Source: Sinotaia quadrata
Lineage: Eukaryota; Mollusca; Gastropoda; Architaenioglossa; Viviparidae
DNA length: 64,000 nucleotides
Assembly (NCBI GenBank): GCA_028829895.1
Contig: CM054182.1
Span: 60,591,379 to 60,655,378 of the forward strand
Reading direction: 5' to 3'
Shown here: positions 20,721 through 33,973 of the stretch, piece after piece
Layout of the letters: every line of letters begins with the position of its first letter
How positions within the stretch are numbered: position 1 is the stretch's first letter
The notes under the pieces: generated by a model
Database searches by the model: none
Seen by the model: only the letters and a program-made list of their open reading frames with translations
Told to the model about the DNA's origin: nothing
Position numbers and translations under genes: made by a program

Positions 20721-23700
20721 ATTTGGATGGTGCTAATGCGATTATGTATGTTGTTATTGTATGCCACACTCAGTCCTTATGCTCTTCATAGTATATGCAT
20801 GAAGGAAGCCACAAATTGATGTGACTGGTTGCATACTGGACATATAGATAGACTGATAGCTGGCCTGCCCCATATCACACTTCCTCATGCTTAGATATAT
20901 ATAGACAATTGATAGAAAAAACCGAATGCCTGGTGAATGACCTGGTGGCTTTAATTAGTAACAGAAAAATATATACAGACCAATGGCTGCATTAAAGAAT
21001 CAATTTCACAGGGCCAAAGAGTGTTAGCTATTGGCGCAGTAGATATGAACTAGATATGCACACACTCTGTGTAAATAATATTAATTATTTATTCTACAAT
21101 TAGTAATACACTCATAAGAAAAGTATTTAATTCTTATCTCAGTACAGGAGATGATTAGTACAGATCCTTCAAATGTTTATTGCAGATAAATGCAATACTT
21201 TCCTATGAGCGACTACCAGTTTAGTCTAGAATGAATAGATTGGTAGTTAGTAGCATAGTTCGGGATAGTACTAGTAGCCATGAGCTAGAACTGGACTAAA
21301 CTGGAGTCAGGTACATGGAGCAACTCGGATGGAGATGCAAAGCTTGCATATTTAAAAAAAAATTTTTTTATGCAGGAAGAATTTCCTTGTAGTCATGTAT
21401 GGGAACAAAGTCATGTACAATTCCACATCGAGTGGCTTGTCTTTAGTACACTATAGAAGTCTCATGAAATAATATCATTTGTTATTTAACGAGTTTGGTG
21501 TTTTTCGAAAGAGTTGAAAAACCAGGCCCTCGGTCCGGATTGGACTATGCCAAACCGTATCTAGAATCTCATGATCTAATCATTTTGTGCAGTCACTTCC
21601 GCTCTCCTCTCGCGATTTATTCTACTCTTTCTTTGTCAAAAGAGTCCCCCCCCCCCTCCCAGTTTTGAGGGTCGTCCCTACTTCTTCTCATTAAAAGATA
21701 AATAAAAATTAGAAATTAAATTATCAGCATTTAAAACACATTTATATCCTCATGTCTAAAAAAAAAAAAAATTAGAGCCTTTAATAGTTCAAACTTTGTA
21801 AACTTAAGTGCTGGATGTGTGTTATGCTTAGCCAAAACGTTTTGTCTCTTGGTACGTATTTGCGTCTTAATGTATTTGATTGCTGTTAATGATTTTCAAA
21901 TGACTTTTATTTAAGAAATTAGTAGCATACTAAGGCAGATAAAAAAAAAAATTAAAATTCACTATGTATTAATGCATTATATTATCAACATACTTTTCGC
22001 AGTCCTATATATTATGCATCGTTTTTTTTAGAACCAGTTTTGGGACGCTTTCAATTTTACGAAATATGATAGTTAATGCCATATTTGCTGTTGGATTTTG
22101 TATCAGTTTAGTCTTATTTTATGTGTTTGTTTCATGGATAGTATATCAAACTGCATTAAATTTCTTGACAGAATTAACCGCTACATTGACTATATGCGCC
22201 TCTATAAATCGTTACATGCATGTGAACATCTATATAAGTTATGAACATACTTTACAATAAATGAACGGTTTATTGATAGTATATACACTGAATGGTGTGT
22301 GTGTGTGTGTGTGTGTAGCAAAAAAAATTACACCTATGGATTACCTTATACTCTAGATATGTGACCTTCGAGGCATTATGGTTCAGGTAGTCGTTTCTGC
22401 GCTAGAGGAAAACAAAGTACCTACTATTGTTAGTGTTAAATCTTCTCTACGTTTTATTCGCATACTCATGTTTGTCGCTGCCATAAGGTTATAAATTTAA
22501 CCTGTCGATTTTATGTCAGTTAGGTGTCTATTAATGCATATAATAAATCAATTTTCTGATACATAAGTATCAACATTGTGCATATTATAGTGCACCTTTC
22601 GGTTATGTTGAGTATTTGCATATTTCGTTCATAGTTATGAAGATTTTATCGCAGCAATAAGATACAAATCGACAGCTTTAGGTTGTCGGAATGTTAGCTT
22701 CTAGCCGAATTTTTCCAACATAGTTTGTATGTGTCGTTTGTTGCATCTTTAAGCAAGTAGGGGACACGAGTCGTAACTGGGTCAGACGACAAAGCAGGTA
22801 ACGTATATGCAAGCCAGTGCATACACCTTGTGGGGTCATGTTCGGAAATTAGAACGTGTGCAGTGTACCATGATGGGCTTAGTTCTTGACTATAAGCGCC
22901 TGATTGTGACTCACCTGTATCCGGTGACTCAGCCTGATCCCAGTTACAGGAAAAGGAGCAGCAGTTGACAATCGAACCTATGTGAGTTCAAATGCTGTCT
23001 TTTCACCCCTGGCTATATCTCAGTGCTTGTTTGACAAACTCTTAGACGCTGTGATCTTTAGTTCCTAAACAATGGAGTCTAAATAGAGTTCGACCAGTCG
23101 TGTTTGTTTTGCAGTTTGATAACATAATTTTGGACCTGTGTTATTCAGTTGAGCTCAGACGGAGTCTTTGACTCTCCAGTGTTACTTTCAGGATCCATAT
23201 TTTCTTTCTTTCTTTCTTTCTTATCTTTTTATTGTTTTGTTTCTTGGATTTGCTTTCACTTAAAATAAAGTAATAAATAAACTTGAAGGAGAACTTACAT
23301 TATTAAAAAAACATATTTGAGCATATCATTGCATGTCCTGGACAGATTAAAAGCCTATAGTTGTGTAAACTGTATAGGTGTTAGCCTTGACTTGCCCCTC
23401 CCCTCCTCCTCTTCCCTAGCTCGATTTGAGCTGGTATATTATTCTGTATTCAGCGCCATCACATTTCTGCTCTCTGCCGCCAAGAGGAGTAAAAGCTGCT
23501 TTAATTGTTAAAAGGGGGTTCACAACCACGTTCATTATTAAAGAGGGCTCACACGGTCAAAGGTTCACACTGTCTTTGAAGGAAATGCATCACTCCCCAA
23601 GTCTTCCCCAGGGGAAAGGAGCAAACACTTTTCATTGGCCGTGGGGAATCAAATTCAGGTATACATTATGTCGGCATTGAAAGGTAAACAATTGAAATAT

Positions 23701-24152
23701 GAATCATTACACTAGTTATAAGTATTCGCGTTGTTTTGAGCCTTTTGTTGGTTGTGATTATTTATTAGGTTATAATTCTTTTCCTGGTTATAAAGGTTTT
23801 CTTACAGATCACGACACCAGTAATTGCTTAGTCAGTGGCAAGCTTTTTTGACCTAGAAACACTTCATGTAAATTACAGAACAACCTGTCTTTTGTGCAGG
23901 GTCGTTCGCCTAGAAACGAAATTTTCCCGCCCTCCTTTAGAGAGAAATAGAGAGAGAGGGATATGAAGGGGAGTATCTTTCTCATGGTGTGAATGGCAGT
24001 AACACATTCGCCTTTCTGTCGACCAGTGTAGTGTGTGTTCGCTGGTGTAGAAGACACAGCTTTATATAATTTAGTGCCGGCAGTTCGCGCTTGCCTTTGC
24101 GAAATCCAACATTCAAGCTCTCCATACCCTCCCTACCCCGTGCCTCCTTTTC
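20721..24152. other. Largely unique AT-rich DNA, no gene recognised
   Basis: Contains a short (GT)10 at about 22296-22316, an A/T palindromic run near 21352-21371, and CTTT repeats near 23206-23221. No coding exon recognised. Confidence 0.5.
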
Positions 24153-24510
24153 CAGAACCATTACATTATGTGTATACCTGTTTACAGAGCAGAGTGTTGA
24201 CATCGTGATGAGGAACCATTACATTAAATGTATACCTGTTTACAGAGCAGAGCGTTGACATCGTGATGAGGAATCATTACATTAAATGTATACCTGTTTA
24301 CAGAGCAGAGCGTTGACATCGTGATGAGGAACCATTACATTATGTGTATTACTGTTTACAGAGCAGAGCGTTGACATCATGGTGAGGAACCATTACATTA
24401 TGTGTATTACTGTTTACAGAGCAGAGCGTTGACATCGTGGTGAGGAACCATTACATTATGTGTATTACTGTTTACAGAGCAGAGCGTTGACATCGTGGTG
24501 AGGAACCATG
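24153..24510. repeat. Minisatellite, 58-bp unit, 6 copies
   Basis: AGGAACCATTACATTATGTG starts at 24211, 24269, 24327, 24385, 24443 and (partial) 24501. Each unit holds CTGTTTACAGAGCAGAG and GTTGACATCGTG. Very homogeneous. Every unit also contains TTTACAG, a splice-acceptor-like word. Confidence 0.94.
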
Positions 24511-24954
24511 TTTGTTACCTAAACAAAGACATTTGTTGCCTTCCTTTCTTTCACATCGATATGGAGATAGCTTAATTGATCGCGCTCATTTTTATTTTTT
24601 TTAAGGGAGCTATCTAATGAGACTGTCGAGAGTTTTTTTTTTAAAACCATTGTTTGTTGAGTTCCACGAGTTCCTTCGGTGTGTTCATGCCTTTAGTGAT
24701 TTACCGATGACTAGGATGTTCATGCTTTTAGTGATTTAACAGATAGGCAGTGTGTCCTAACTTACATTCGCTTGCATATATTATTTGACAATCAGTCCAC
24801 TCGTTGCTGTTGTTTTTTTTTTTTGTTTTTTTTTTTACTTCAGTCCTAAAGCCAGGTCTTTCGTTTATCCGTACAAGCTCTGGAGAGTGACACAGATCTA
24901 CCCAAAATTAAAACGGTTGAATCAGACCTAGAACTATTCAAGCACTTTATCTTC

Positions 24955-25040
24955 AGGATATACGTCTTAGATCTATCATGGACAAGGCGCTATATAAAAC
25001 AGTTGGGTATCGTTAACGTCGTTATCAGCATCAACACTAT
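24955..25040 (+). mobile_element. Possible 3'-tail fragment of an L2/CR1-like LINE or SINE
   Basis: GGACAAGGCGCTATATAAAA at 24980-24999 resembles the shared tail of several animal LINE/SINE families (…AARCGCTATATAAAT… followed by ATT/ATC-type repeats). It is followed by a loose GTTATCAGCATCAACACTATC stretch. The upstream body was not recognised. Confidence 0.35.
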
Positions 25041-25737
25041 CATCCTTCTAATCAGGAGCAAGACGAGGCAGACGACGGAAAGTCGAATTTTTTTTTTTCT
25101 TTTTATGAAAAAAGAAAGAAAACAAAAACCGCAGAAATTTGTGAAGTGAGGTAATGTATACATTGACTAGGGTTCAGCTTTTGAAAAAAAAAAGATAAAA
25201 AAGAAAAAATGAAAAACCTCGAAACACCCTAAATGTTTAATTACCAGGTGATACTGAAATGGGTAAGATGTTGTGCCGACCTGGGACATAAATTTGAAAT
25301 GTCAACACGTCCTGTTGGAACACTGTGGACTTGTTTACAGCTTAAATTATGACATGACAAAGTTTTTTGTATGTTTGTTGTTGTTTTAAGAATGCGTTTT
25401 TATGTCAGCGCGTAAGTGAGCGAGTGTAGAGAGAAAGGGAAGAGAAACGTGTTGAGGAAAGACAAAATAGCGGACATGATGCATCGTTGGGTTTACCTTA
25501 TGACTCTTTTGTCTGTAAAAATGTATTAGCCAAGATGGACAGTGAATTTAAGCCGGTATTACTCGTGCAGTCGCTTGATCGTGCTAGCCAGTACGTCTTA
25601 CGGCACGAGCGAATCTAGAGAGAGAAAAACACCTTAGCAACCAGACCTTCATCCATTACGTTGTAATTTAACATGACACGTTTCTGTGTAGCGTTGTACT
25701 GTTATTTTTTTTTTTTTTAAAAAAAAACACACCAAAA

Positions 25738-25800
25738 CAAATCGTTGCTTTTATATAGCACTTTTATTTTTGAAGCAAAGGCATTGCAGTCTTTATTTAA
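25738..25800 (-). mobile_element. Possible second LINE/SINE tail fragment, opposite orientation
   Basis: TTGCTTTTATATAGCACTTT on + is the reverse complement of an AAAGTGCTATATAAAAGCAA tail. It lies about 750 bp from the + oriented fragment at 24980. Only the tail word supports the call. Confidence 0.25.
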
Positions 25801-25817
25801 ATTTTATCAGATACAAA

Positions 25818-25819
25818 CT

Positions 25820-25891
<72 letters not shown>
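25818..25891. repeat. (TG)n microsatellite, about 74 bp
   Basis: Uninterrupted TG dinucleotides. Confidence 0.98.
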
Positions 25892-25895
<4 letters not shown>

Positions 25896-28892
25896 ATAAC
25901 GCCTGAGATATAAAATTACACTGTATCCCCACTGATACATTTAGATGTTGTCGGTTCGGTACCGGAAAAGGCCTGTGATTGAAATTTGTCTGACCGATAG
26001 TTGCATTGATATGGCTACTGACTGTAACGTAAAAACTGATATACTTATCAGTACTGGAAGATATTGTTTTATTCACTTATAGATATAACTGACAGATATA
26101 AGTTAGTGCTGTAATCATTCAAGTTAAAAAGCAGACTCTAATCGAAGTAAGAAAGTTACTGATATAGTGACAGATACAACAATTAATTTTATGATCCATT
26201 GGTGAATCAATTCTTTTAGAGACATACATTTTTTTTTTTAATTTAAAAAAATCACATCTATCAGTGCATTAAATTTGGAATTATAAAATACTACAAGAAC
26301 AGATTGAAATTGATCTTAGACCTATATATATGTATACACATGATTTGCCAAGTTCAATCTGGCCAGTACCAGGGAGGAAATTACATTGTAATGCGGATGT
26401 CTGACAGACGGATTTATCAGGCAGCTTCCGTTTCTTCGGCAACCTGAAGTGAACAACGGCAGAATCAAATAACACGACATAGGAGTCAGAAGTTTAATGA
26501 AGGACTACTATCAATGAAGGAAACCAGTTAAAAATAAATTCCGATATAAATTAAGTTACTTTTGTAGATACGTTCTCTATTGATTTCTTTTTTTTTTGCT
26601 TTTGAACAAATGGGCATGCCACCATTAATTTGGGTAGGTTTACATAAATTAGATGACTTGGAATACATTCCATAATGGATCAAATTGTGCAGATTGTACT
26701 TTGTGTGCTGTTTCTTCCTTCTGTAAATAAGATAGATTGTAATACTTTTTTATGATCGACTAGTCTTTGTTTTTGTGGCTCTTTTCCTGTAACTCTTTGC
26801 GCTCTTGGCTAGTAGCACTAGTACATAAAACGCCGCGTGAAACGCTGTAATTGTAAACGATGAGGTATTGAATTTATAAATACTGTCCAAAGATATTTCC
26901 ATATTCAGTGATGTAACCATATTTCATGATTTGTATGTCAGCTATGGAACCACGCAATTCACAGTCTGTGAATTACCAGGGTGGGACTAAAGTGCAGTAC
27001 AGCATATTCATGCTAAGAAATTTCATTGAACAATCGTACAGAGAGACAAAGGAAAACATAATCGGTACAAAATGATTTCTCCCCCCCCTCCATTTAGCTC
27101 CCCCCTCCCCCCCCCATTTGACTAGTAACACCGCTCGTGTGATTATGAGTCATCAAGACCAATATGAAGCACACTGATGTTACTGAACTTAATCAGTGTT
27201 TATGCGCAATACGAACACAGGATAAAACATAAACATTAAAAAAAATGCCCTCGTTAGCGTACACACTCTAATTTCAGACTGGTGGCGGACGAAAGGATGG
27301 CTCCTTTGTGGCTTTAAAAAATAAATACAAACTCATCCACCCCTCGTTATCTTCCTTCTCCCATTGTGCATGTCAAGGCCATGTTAACAGATATGTAAAT
27401 AAGCATGGACCGAGAGTAAATCAATACGAAAGCTATTTTCACTCTTCGATTTTCAGAACCAATATTTAAATGTTTAAAATACTAATGTATAATATTTATT
27501 AAAATAAACAACATAGGAATCAACTTATTGTCCCAGGACCCTGCATATATAAATCAACTCAACCCAGGTTGAGTATTAAGCAATTAAGCAACTCACCCAG
27601 TGACGCTAACCAGTTCTAGATGGCTCGCTATTAAAGCGACCTATGATCTGATACTGTTCAATAACAAATCTAAAAAAGAAGAGTTAAACAAAAGTGATCT
27701 GTTAGGAAAGTACCTTATTCTTAGCACTTTGATTTTGTTTTTTTATCAATTCCAGTCTTAAATGATGATAGTTAGCTGAGAAGAGCAAGCCTTTCTTGGT
27801 TTTGTCGTTATCTGCTTCAGATTGCTTTGAACTACTGCACTCTACTTCAGTATGTTGGTACGTGTGTCCGACACTATTCTTAAACTTACTGGCAACAGGG
27901 TTGCTGAAAATTGGTTACGTGAATCTCCGTTCCAGAACCATACGGCAGGAGTTGGGTCTGGCTTAGTCTTGAGAGATTGCACACCGAATTCTTGGAACAT
28001 TTCTGGTAGCATGCCGAGAGGTGCACGTTAGACCCATTATCCAAATAGGTAAAGTGAGCCTCTGACATTATTGCAGAGCCAGTGACAACTTACATCATAA
28101 GAAGGTCATGTAAAATTAACTGTTGATTCATTCACTTTTGCTCTGATTTTTATTATGAGAAATAGACTCACAATTTGATTATTGATTACTAACTTGACTA
28201 TTTCATTGTTAGGATATAGACTGAATAAGTGGTGGACATTATCTGAACATTCATCCTCAGTAGCAGTATGAGGGCCTGTATTATTTTCAACTGTATTCAT
28301 TTGTATGTTTTGATTGTTGATTTAATAAATTTATTATTGCTTTATTTGACCTTCTTACGCATATTATCTAAATGATATGTTTGGAGTAATAGTGAGTAGA
28401 TGGGGGACTCATTAAAATAACTTAAAAGTGGACCCAATTACTCCTTTAAGTAAGAAGTTCCACCTATGGAAGAAATTATGTCAGTAATACGTCTATCTAA
28501 ATGTTGTGAGTAATGGGTAGAATTTCTGCAGCGCCAAGTACCTGCAAAGTGGGAGACATGTTGAGTGTCTTATTGAGATCTATTATTAATATGTGAATTA
28601 AGATCCCAATCACTTGTATTTAGTTATTACTTATTTACTTATTAATTAGAATATAATAATAATCATAACCAGCATGGCGTCACACAGTATTTCCTTTAGA
28701 GATTTTTTTGTAATTTCTGGCTTAAAGACACTTAATATGCATATATGGTTACATATTTTTAAAAATTCGTTTTTTTATAATCACTTTTTTTTTAAAGCAA
28801 ATTATTTTGCATAATCTGTTCAAACGCAAGACATCAGCTGCTCATTGAAACATGTCAGAACTGCACACGCATATGCTAGTGCAGCATGACGG
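25892..28892. other. Unique AT-rich DNA, no gene recognised
   Basis: Includes C-rich runs at 27080-27118 and an 8-bp-arm palindrome ACTCAACC/GGTTGAGT at 27557-27574. No conserved exon seen. Confidence 0.5.
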
Positions 28893-28972
28893 AATATGTA
28901 TTGTCAATGTTTCAGAAAATTGACGCCGCAAATATAGCATATTGTCAGTGTTTCAGAAAATTGACTCCGCGT
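28893..28972. repeat. Imperfect tandem duplication, about 41 bp, 2 copies
   Basis: TATTGTCARTGTTTCAGAAA followed by ATTGACKCCGC occurs twice. Confidence 0.85.
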
Positions 28973-29543
28973 CGTTTTTCGGACGTGAGTTCCGTTAGAT
29001 AATTTCACGTTTGGTAGGGCCTAATGTAATGAAAACTTTGTGTAAAGCGCACTGACATTAAAAATGCAATCTCCCGGAGATGGGTATACTTTTGAACAAT
29101 TTATCAGCTTGATATGTATTCCGTCATGTGTAGCGCGCTGTTCTTTACGACGCCATGCATACTGCACTGTTCTATTAGATACTAAATGGGCGACTGGTCG
29201 CAAAATTCACTTTAGTTTCCTTTTTTCTTTAACTAGACATTCCGGGGACTTCGTAGTGTAAGCGAAGTCTCCACCCCCCCCCCCTCTTTTTTAAAGTTGT
29301 CATACACAGCGTTTTTGCTCGCAAGTGGCGGTTTGACTTGCACAGTGTATACAGATCGTGAAAACTATTTTCTAATTTTTAACATGCAGGGTTAAATTTG
29401 GAGTTGGGTATTTAAGCATGGGATTTGCTTGCATGTTGGCTTTCGAATTTGTTGTAACTTTAATGGTGGATTAATGGACTTCTTAAAATGATTGACTGTT
29501 TTGCTTTGTTTTCCTTCTTTCCCTTCTTTTTTTTTTTCCTCAG

Positions 29544-29593
29544 GGAAGAACGGGAAGATTCCAAGTCCGGACAGAATCCTGAGAAAGCTATAA
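29544..29593 (+). CDS. Candidate alternative terminal exon (speculative)
   Basis: A very strong pyrimidine tract (29504-29541) ends in CCTCAG at 29538-29543. If the Caskin-like exon (end phase 1) is spliced here, the joined frame continues GKNGKIPSPDRILRKL and stops at TAA 29591-29593. An AATAAA word lies at 29598-29603, just after the stop. The result would be a truncated protein ending after the ankyrin repeats. No donor suited to an internal exon is evident before the stop. Against it, the segment is short, has no family match I know, and such acceptors occur by chance in AT-rich introns. Confidence 0.2.
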
Positions 29594-30249
29594 ATATAAT
29601 AAATATGATAATGGGTTTGGGAAAGAACGAGTACACATATCTCTCTCATATATATCTCTGCGTTCATCATGTGTATGCGTGTTATTTTATATTTTTATCA
29701 TCTTTCCTATGATTGCATAAAATTGAAAAAGTGTGTGTTTTCGAAGTTGTGATAATTTTATTGATAATTGAAATACTGGCAGAGGTGTGGCAACATTTCG
29801 CTTTCCAGCATCTGCTCATTGCTTAGATACGATGAAAAGATTTTAAACAACATATTCGGTACAAATGATTGAGAAGAAAAATCTTTTCTATGTAGGTCAC
29901 GGATAGAAATCAGTTGGCGGACTTGGTGCTCTTTCTAAAGAAATCCCCCCCCCCCCCCCCGATCCGTGCCGTATTGCTTGCACCTTCTTTATCATTGTAA
30001 ATTCGATGTGGTATTTTCGTTCGAATGGGAGCAATAATTTCTGAAAAATTGATTATCTTCTTGTCCGTTATTGATTCCATACCATCACCTCCTGCCCACG
30101 GGAGCGTCTTGATAGTATGTACGTTGTAGAGACAGGCCCCAGTATGATGAAATATATTGGAAAGAAAGCAAAAACCCATAACCAAAAAAAAAATAAAAGT
30201 AAAAAATGCGCACCTGTGTCTATTTTAACCGTCGTCTTTTAAGTTACAT

Positions 30250-30440
30250 CACACACGTGAGGTGAAGGGAGATAACCGCTAACGAAAACTCGCTAAGCGC
30301 GCGCTCGCAACTTCACTTTTCGCGCCGCTACTACTTGCGGCGCCCGGCACCTGAGACAAGTTTCCTCGAACGTGATAAGGGATTCTTCTGCCTCCTTCCC
30401 TCTCCTCACTAGTTGCTTGCTGTCTTGCGCGCCAAGTAAC
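30250..30440. promoter_or_regulatory. CpG-dense island-like patch
   Basis: The segment 30281-30350 carries more than a dozen CpGs (for example AAGCGCGCGCTCGC and TTCGCGCCGC, TGCGGCGCCCGGC) inside otherwise AT-rich DNA. It includes an AAGGGAGATAAC word at 30265-30276 and GCGCGCCAAG near 30428. No TATA box or start codon context was assigned. It may be a promoter, an enhancer or a remnant of a GC-rich element. Confidence 0.35.
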
Positions 30441-31519
30441 CTTTTTCAACCATCGAAAGCCGAATAAGTTGGAAACCCCGCACCTTTTTTTTTTCTTCCT
30501 TTCACTACTTTTTGCTGTGTTGGCCGCAGGGCTGGGTTCTTAACATTGATAGTAGCAGATTCGTAGCTATGTACTAAGCTGGGTATTGGTGGGGATCAAG
30601 AAAGGATTTTTTTAAACTTTAAAAAAAAAAAAAAAAAAATACACACCAACCCAAACTATTTTGTGCCGCGTGGTGGAGATTGTCGCTGCGGAATACTGTT
30701 GGTGAACAAGTGGGTTCGTTACCTTTCTTAGCCAAGGAGACTTTGTTGGATATATTCATGTCGCGCTTAACGACTTGAGCTGCTGAGAGTTCAGGTGTCT
30801 TTGAACAGGTACTGCTCATTTTATGTAAAAAATTAGTATATTTTTTTTACGGAATATATTTTAAAATACTTTTATGTGTCTATGCGCTTCCTTTGTGTTA
30901 AGCCTCAGATAGACGTGATCGTGTCTCTAAATATCAGCACATCTTGGTATTATGACACATTGACTTTGTAGAAACTTCCAAGGATTTCATATATTTTACC
31001 TTTAAACGTTTTCAGTGGAGATTCGTATATTTTACCTTTAAACGTTTTCAGTGGAGTTTCATATATTTTACCTGTACAAAATTTCCATGGAGTTTTACCT
31101 GAAAACGTTGTCCATACATTCACTTTCATATACGTTCTGACCATGGTGGCATAGATTTTATTGAAAACCACTTACATCTTGTTACGGCGTTTTACTTTAA
31201 ATTACGTCCCCGTTGGTGACATTTTACGCACGAATGGCTGTTATAGTGTCTTGTGTTACCTATGAACGTTTACCTTATCGTTATGTACTGTGAACGTTAC
31301 CATGGTACCAACTTTTTCCAGGGAAACATATATTCTACTGACGAACCTTTTCCACGAGTCTTGCGACATTTATTCTTAGGTGTCGACCCAGACATCGACA
31401 GCGCGATATCAACAGCAAAAATGTTCATTAAGTATTCTATCTTTCTGTTACAGGATTTCTTTGTCGTTTCCCCACTTGTGCAAATGTTTTGATGATGTGT
31501 AGTAGTTTCGTTAATAAAG

Positions 31520-31672
<153 letters not shown>

Positions 31673-33973
31673 GCGGCCATTGGAATGTGGCCTTTGTCAT
31701 GAAGTCCTGCTGTGTGCCAACTTTGCTCACTTTGTTTGTGCTTAAATTCATAATATATTTGTTTTCCTTAGCTGTTATGCTGTATGCATTACAGTAGGTT
31801 GAATTTGTAAGCATGCGTGTTTGCTTGAGACTGCATGTATGTCAGAGACAGAAAAATAAACAGATCCCCAAATTGTACCGTTGTTGTCTTCTTACGCAAG
31901 CTTTATGAAACAAAAGATTAGAGGTAGCATGGGGGTTGGAATGCGAATGTTGTCTATGTTATCTTACATAAAGTTCCTCTGATTTGCTCAGCGATGTTAG
32001 CTATCTCTTCTGCATCTTTGCGGGAATTTTGCTCCCCCTCCCCTCCATAAAAGCCCAGTCAGTACTTGCAGAGAAAGAGAAGGGGAGAAAACAGGATTGA
32101 GACAGGCAGACATGTCAGGTGTGCATTGATAACATTTTCGATGCACTGCGGAGCGTTGCACCCGTTGTGTTGATGCCTGTTGGGCAAACATTGACGTTGC
32201 TATATTTTGACGGTTGAGTCACCGATGATCGTTTCAGTAGTGGCTTGATGTGAACGTGTAGTGGAAGACGGTACATACTCTTTCTATTTATAGATGTGCT
32301 GTTGGGGTGGATTGCTTTCTTGCATCCTTTAAGGGTTTATTTGGAGAGGTGTTTATGATCGTGTCCTTTAGTGTCTCATTACGCGATGGAGAGAATCGGC
32401 GTCTTATGTAAGACGACTCTTTCCTTGTTTCTGATACTTGTGTTTACTGTAGGGCAAGTCATAATTGGACGATTTCTTCTCTGTCTGAGGTCACTCCCGA
32501 AAGTTTATAATGCAAGTTAGGAAATCATGTCGGACAGAATACAATACTAAGCTTGTGCCTGTTGGGCGCAAAACGTACAATTGCAGTACCAAATAATATC
32601 TGATTATAGATTTGCTGCATCGAAGGCACACAGGCCGATACACCTATACACACACCTATAAACACCTGCGAATCGGAGGATCACGCGCATCGACTCACGT
32701 AATACGGTACACACAAACACTAGCATGTACATTTTAAAAAATCATTTTGACATTTATAAGCGCCTTGACACACATAAACTCTGCATAATTCTACATCCGT
32801 TACTCTCAGACTTTTAATTCTGTTCCCGTCTTCGATTTACTCTCGATCGTTGCTTCGTGACACTCCCGCCACCACCGCCTACTTCTACCACTGCTGGAAC
32901 TGGTTTTCCTTTTCCTGGTGCTGCCAACAATCCCGCCTGCGACTTCCGTTACTAATCATCCGTTAATCTTTGAGATTGTTTTGTTTCCGTGTGTACTTTC
33001 TTAAAGACTTTAATAGCATTTGGTCCTGGTATTTGTTTCGAGAAATGAAGAGTTTGTATTTTCTTGGGTCGACAAATCACCTTTGATGACTGTGACAGAG
33101 AAGAAGTAACAGTAGAAGCTTTGGTAGTCGCCGTATTATTTAAATTGAAATAAATGATTTTGTCCCCATATAAGAAATAATTCACGCGTTTTCCACTTGG
33201 TGGAAAACATTTTGGCTTTATTTTAATTTTATTTCTTCATTTCCTTTTAATTTCAATTTATTTATATTTCATTATTTTCATTTATTCTTGTAATTTGAAC
33301 GGTGTTGTTGATGAAATTGCTAATAATATGAGAAGAAAGATGCTTTAATTTGCAAGTATTTTATTTTGTCTCAAAAAATGGTTCCGTCGTGTTCTCTTAT
33401 GCGATTAAGTCCGGAAAGTACTCACCTGGACGTTTGAGTTGTCGGTAAACTAGTTTTAACGTACGATTAACTTTGAAATGTTATCAACCTTCCTTTTGTT
33501 TCCAGATTTAAAGGCCTCACTATGAACTCTAAGTTTATGGGCGAAAGTCTTCCTAAGGACTTTTTATTCATGGGTAAAGACTTTGTCAGTTTGATCTGCT
33601 GTTTGAAAACCATAGAACAAAACATGTTTTATTTTTTAAAATATATTTTCAATATTTCTGAGACACAGTGATTACATCAGTAGAAGATAACCACAGCTGC
33701 CTTATGCAGGAGGCACTGATGAACTTGTAATCAGGAGAAGATAACCTCAGCAACCCTAACCTGGTTGTATTCTTGTGGTCTTCCTGGATTTGTAATTGTC
33801 GTCACTGTTTCTTGTGGAACCCAAGGTGATAATTTATGGGTTTGTAATTGTGTTTCACTCTGTTTCTTGTAGAGCCCGAGGTGACATTTGATAGGATCTG
33901 ACGAGATGATTTCATTTCAGGTTTAAATATGGGACACTTCCGGCTTAAAGAGAAAGTAATTTCATGTGAGCTC
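31673..33973. other. Unique AT-rich DNA, no gene recognised
   Basis: No domains recognised in the short frames at 31997-32191 and 32952-33185 (both minus). Confidence 0.5.

Noticed and set aside
21500..21660. Resemblance to a reverse-transcriptase PGPDG-type segment (AACCAGGCCCTCGGTCCGG)
   Set aside because: Only a few residues agree and the flanks do not extend the match; no LINE frame could be followed.
22950..23000. Possible tRNA-SINE promoter (A-box-like GAGCAGCAGTTG and B-box-like GTTCAAATGCT)
   Set aside because: The boxes are too close together for a tRNA promoter and no stems form around them.
27557..27574. Palindrome ACTCAACC/GGTTGAGT considered as transposon terminus or hormone-receptor site
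   Set aside because: Isolated, with no partner repeat or element body nearby; short palindromes are expected by chance in 64 kb.
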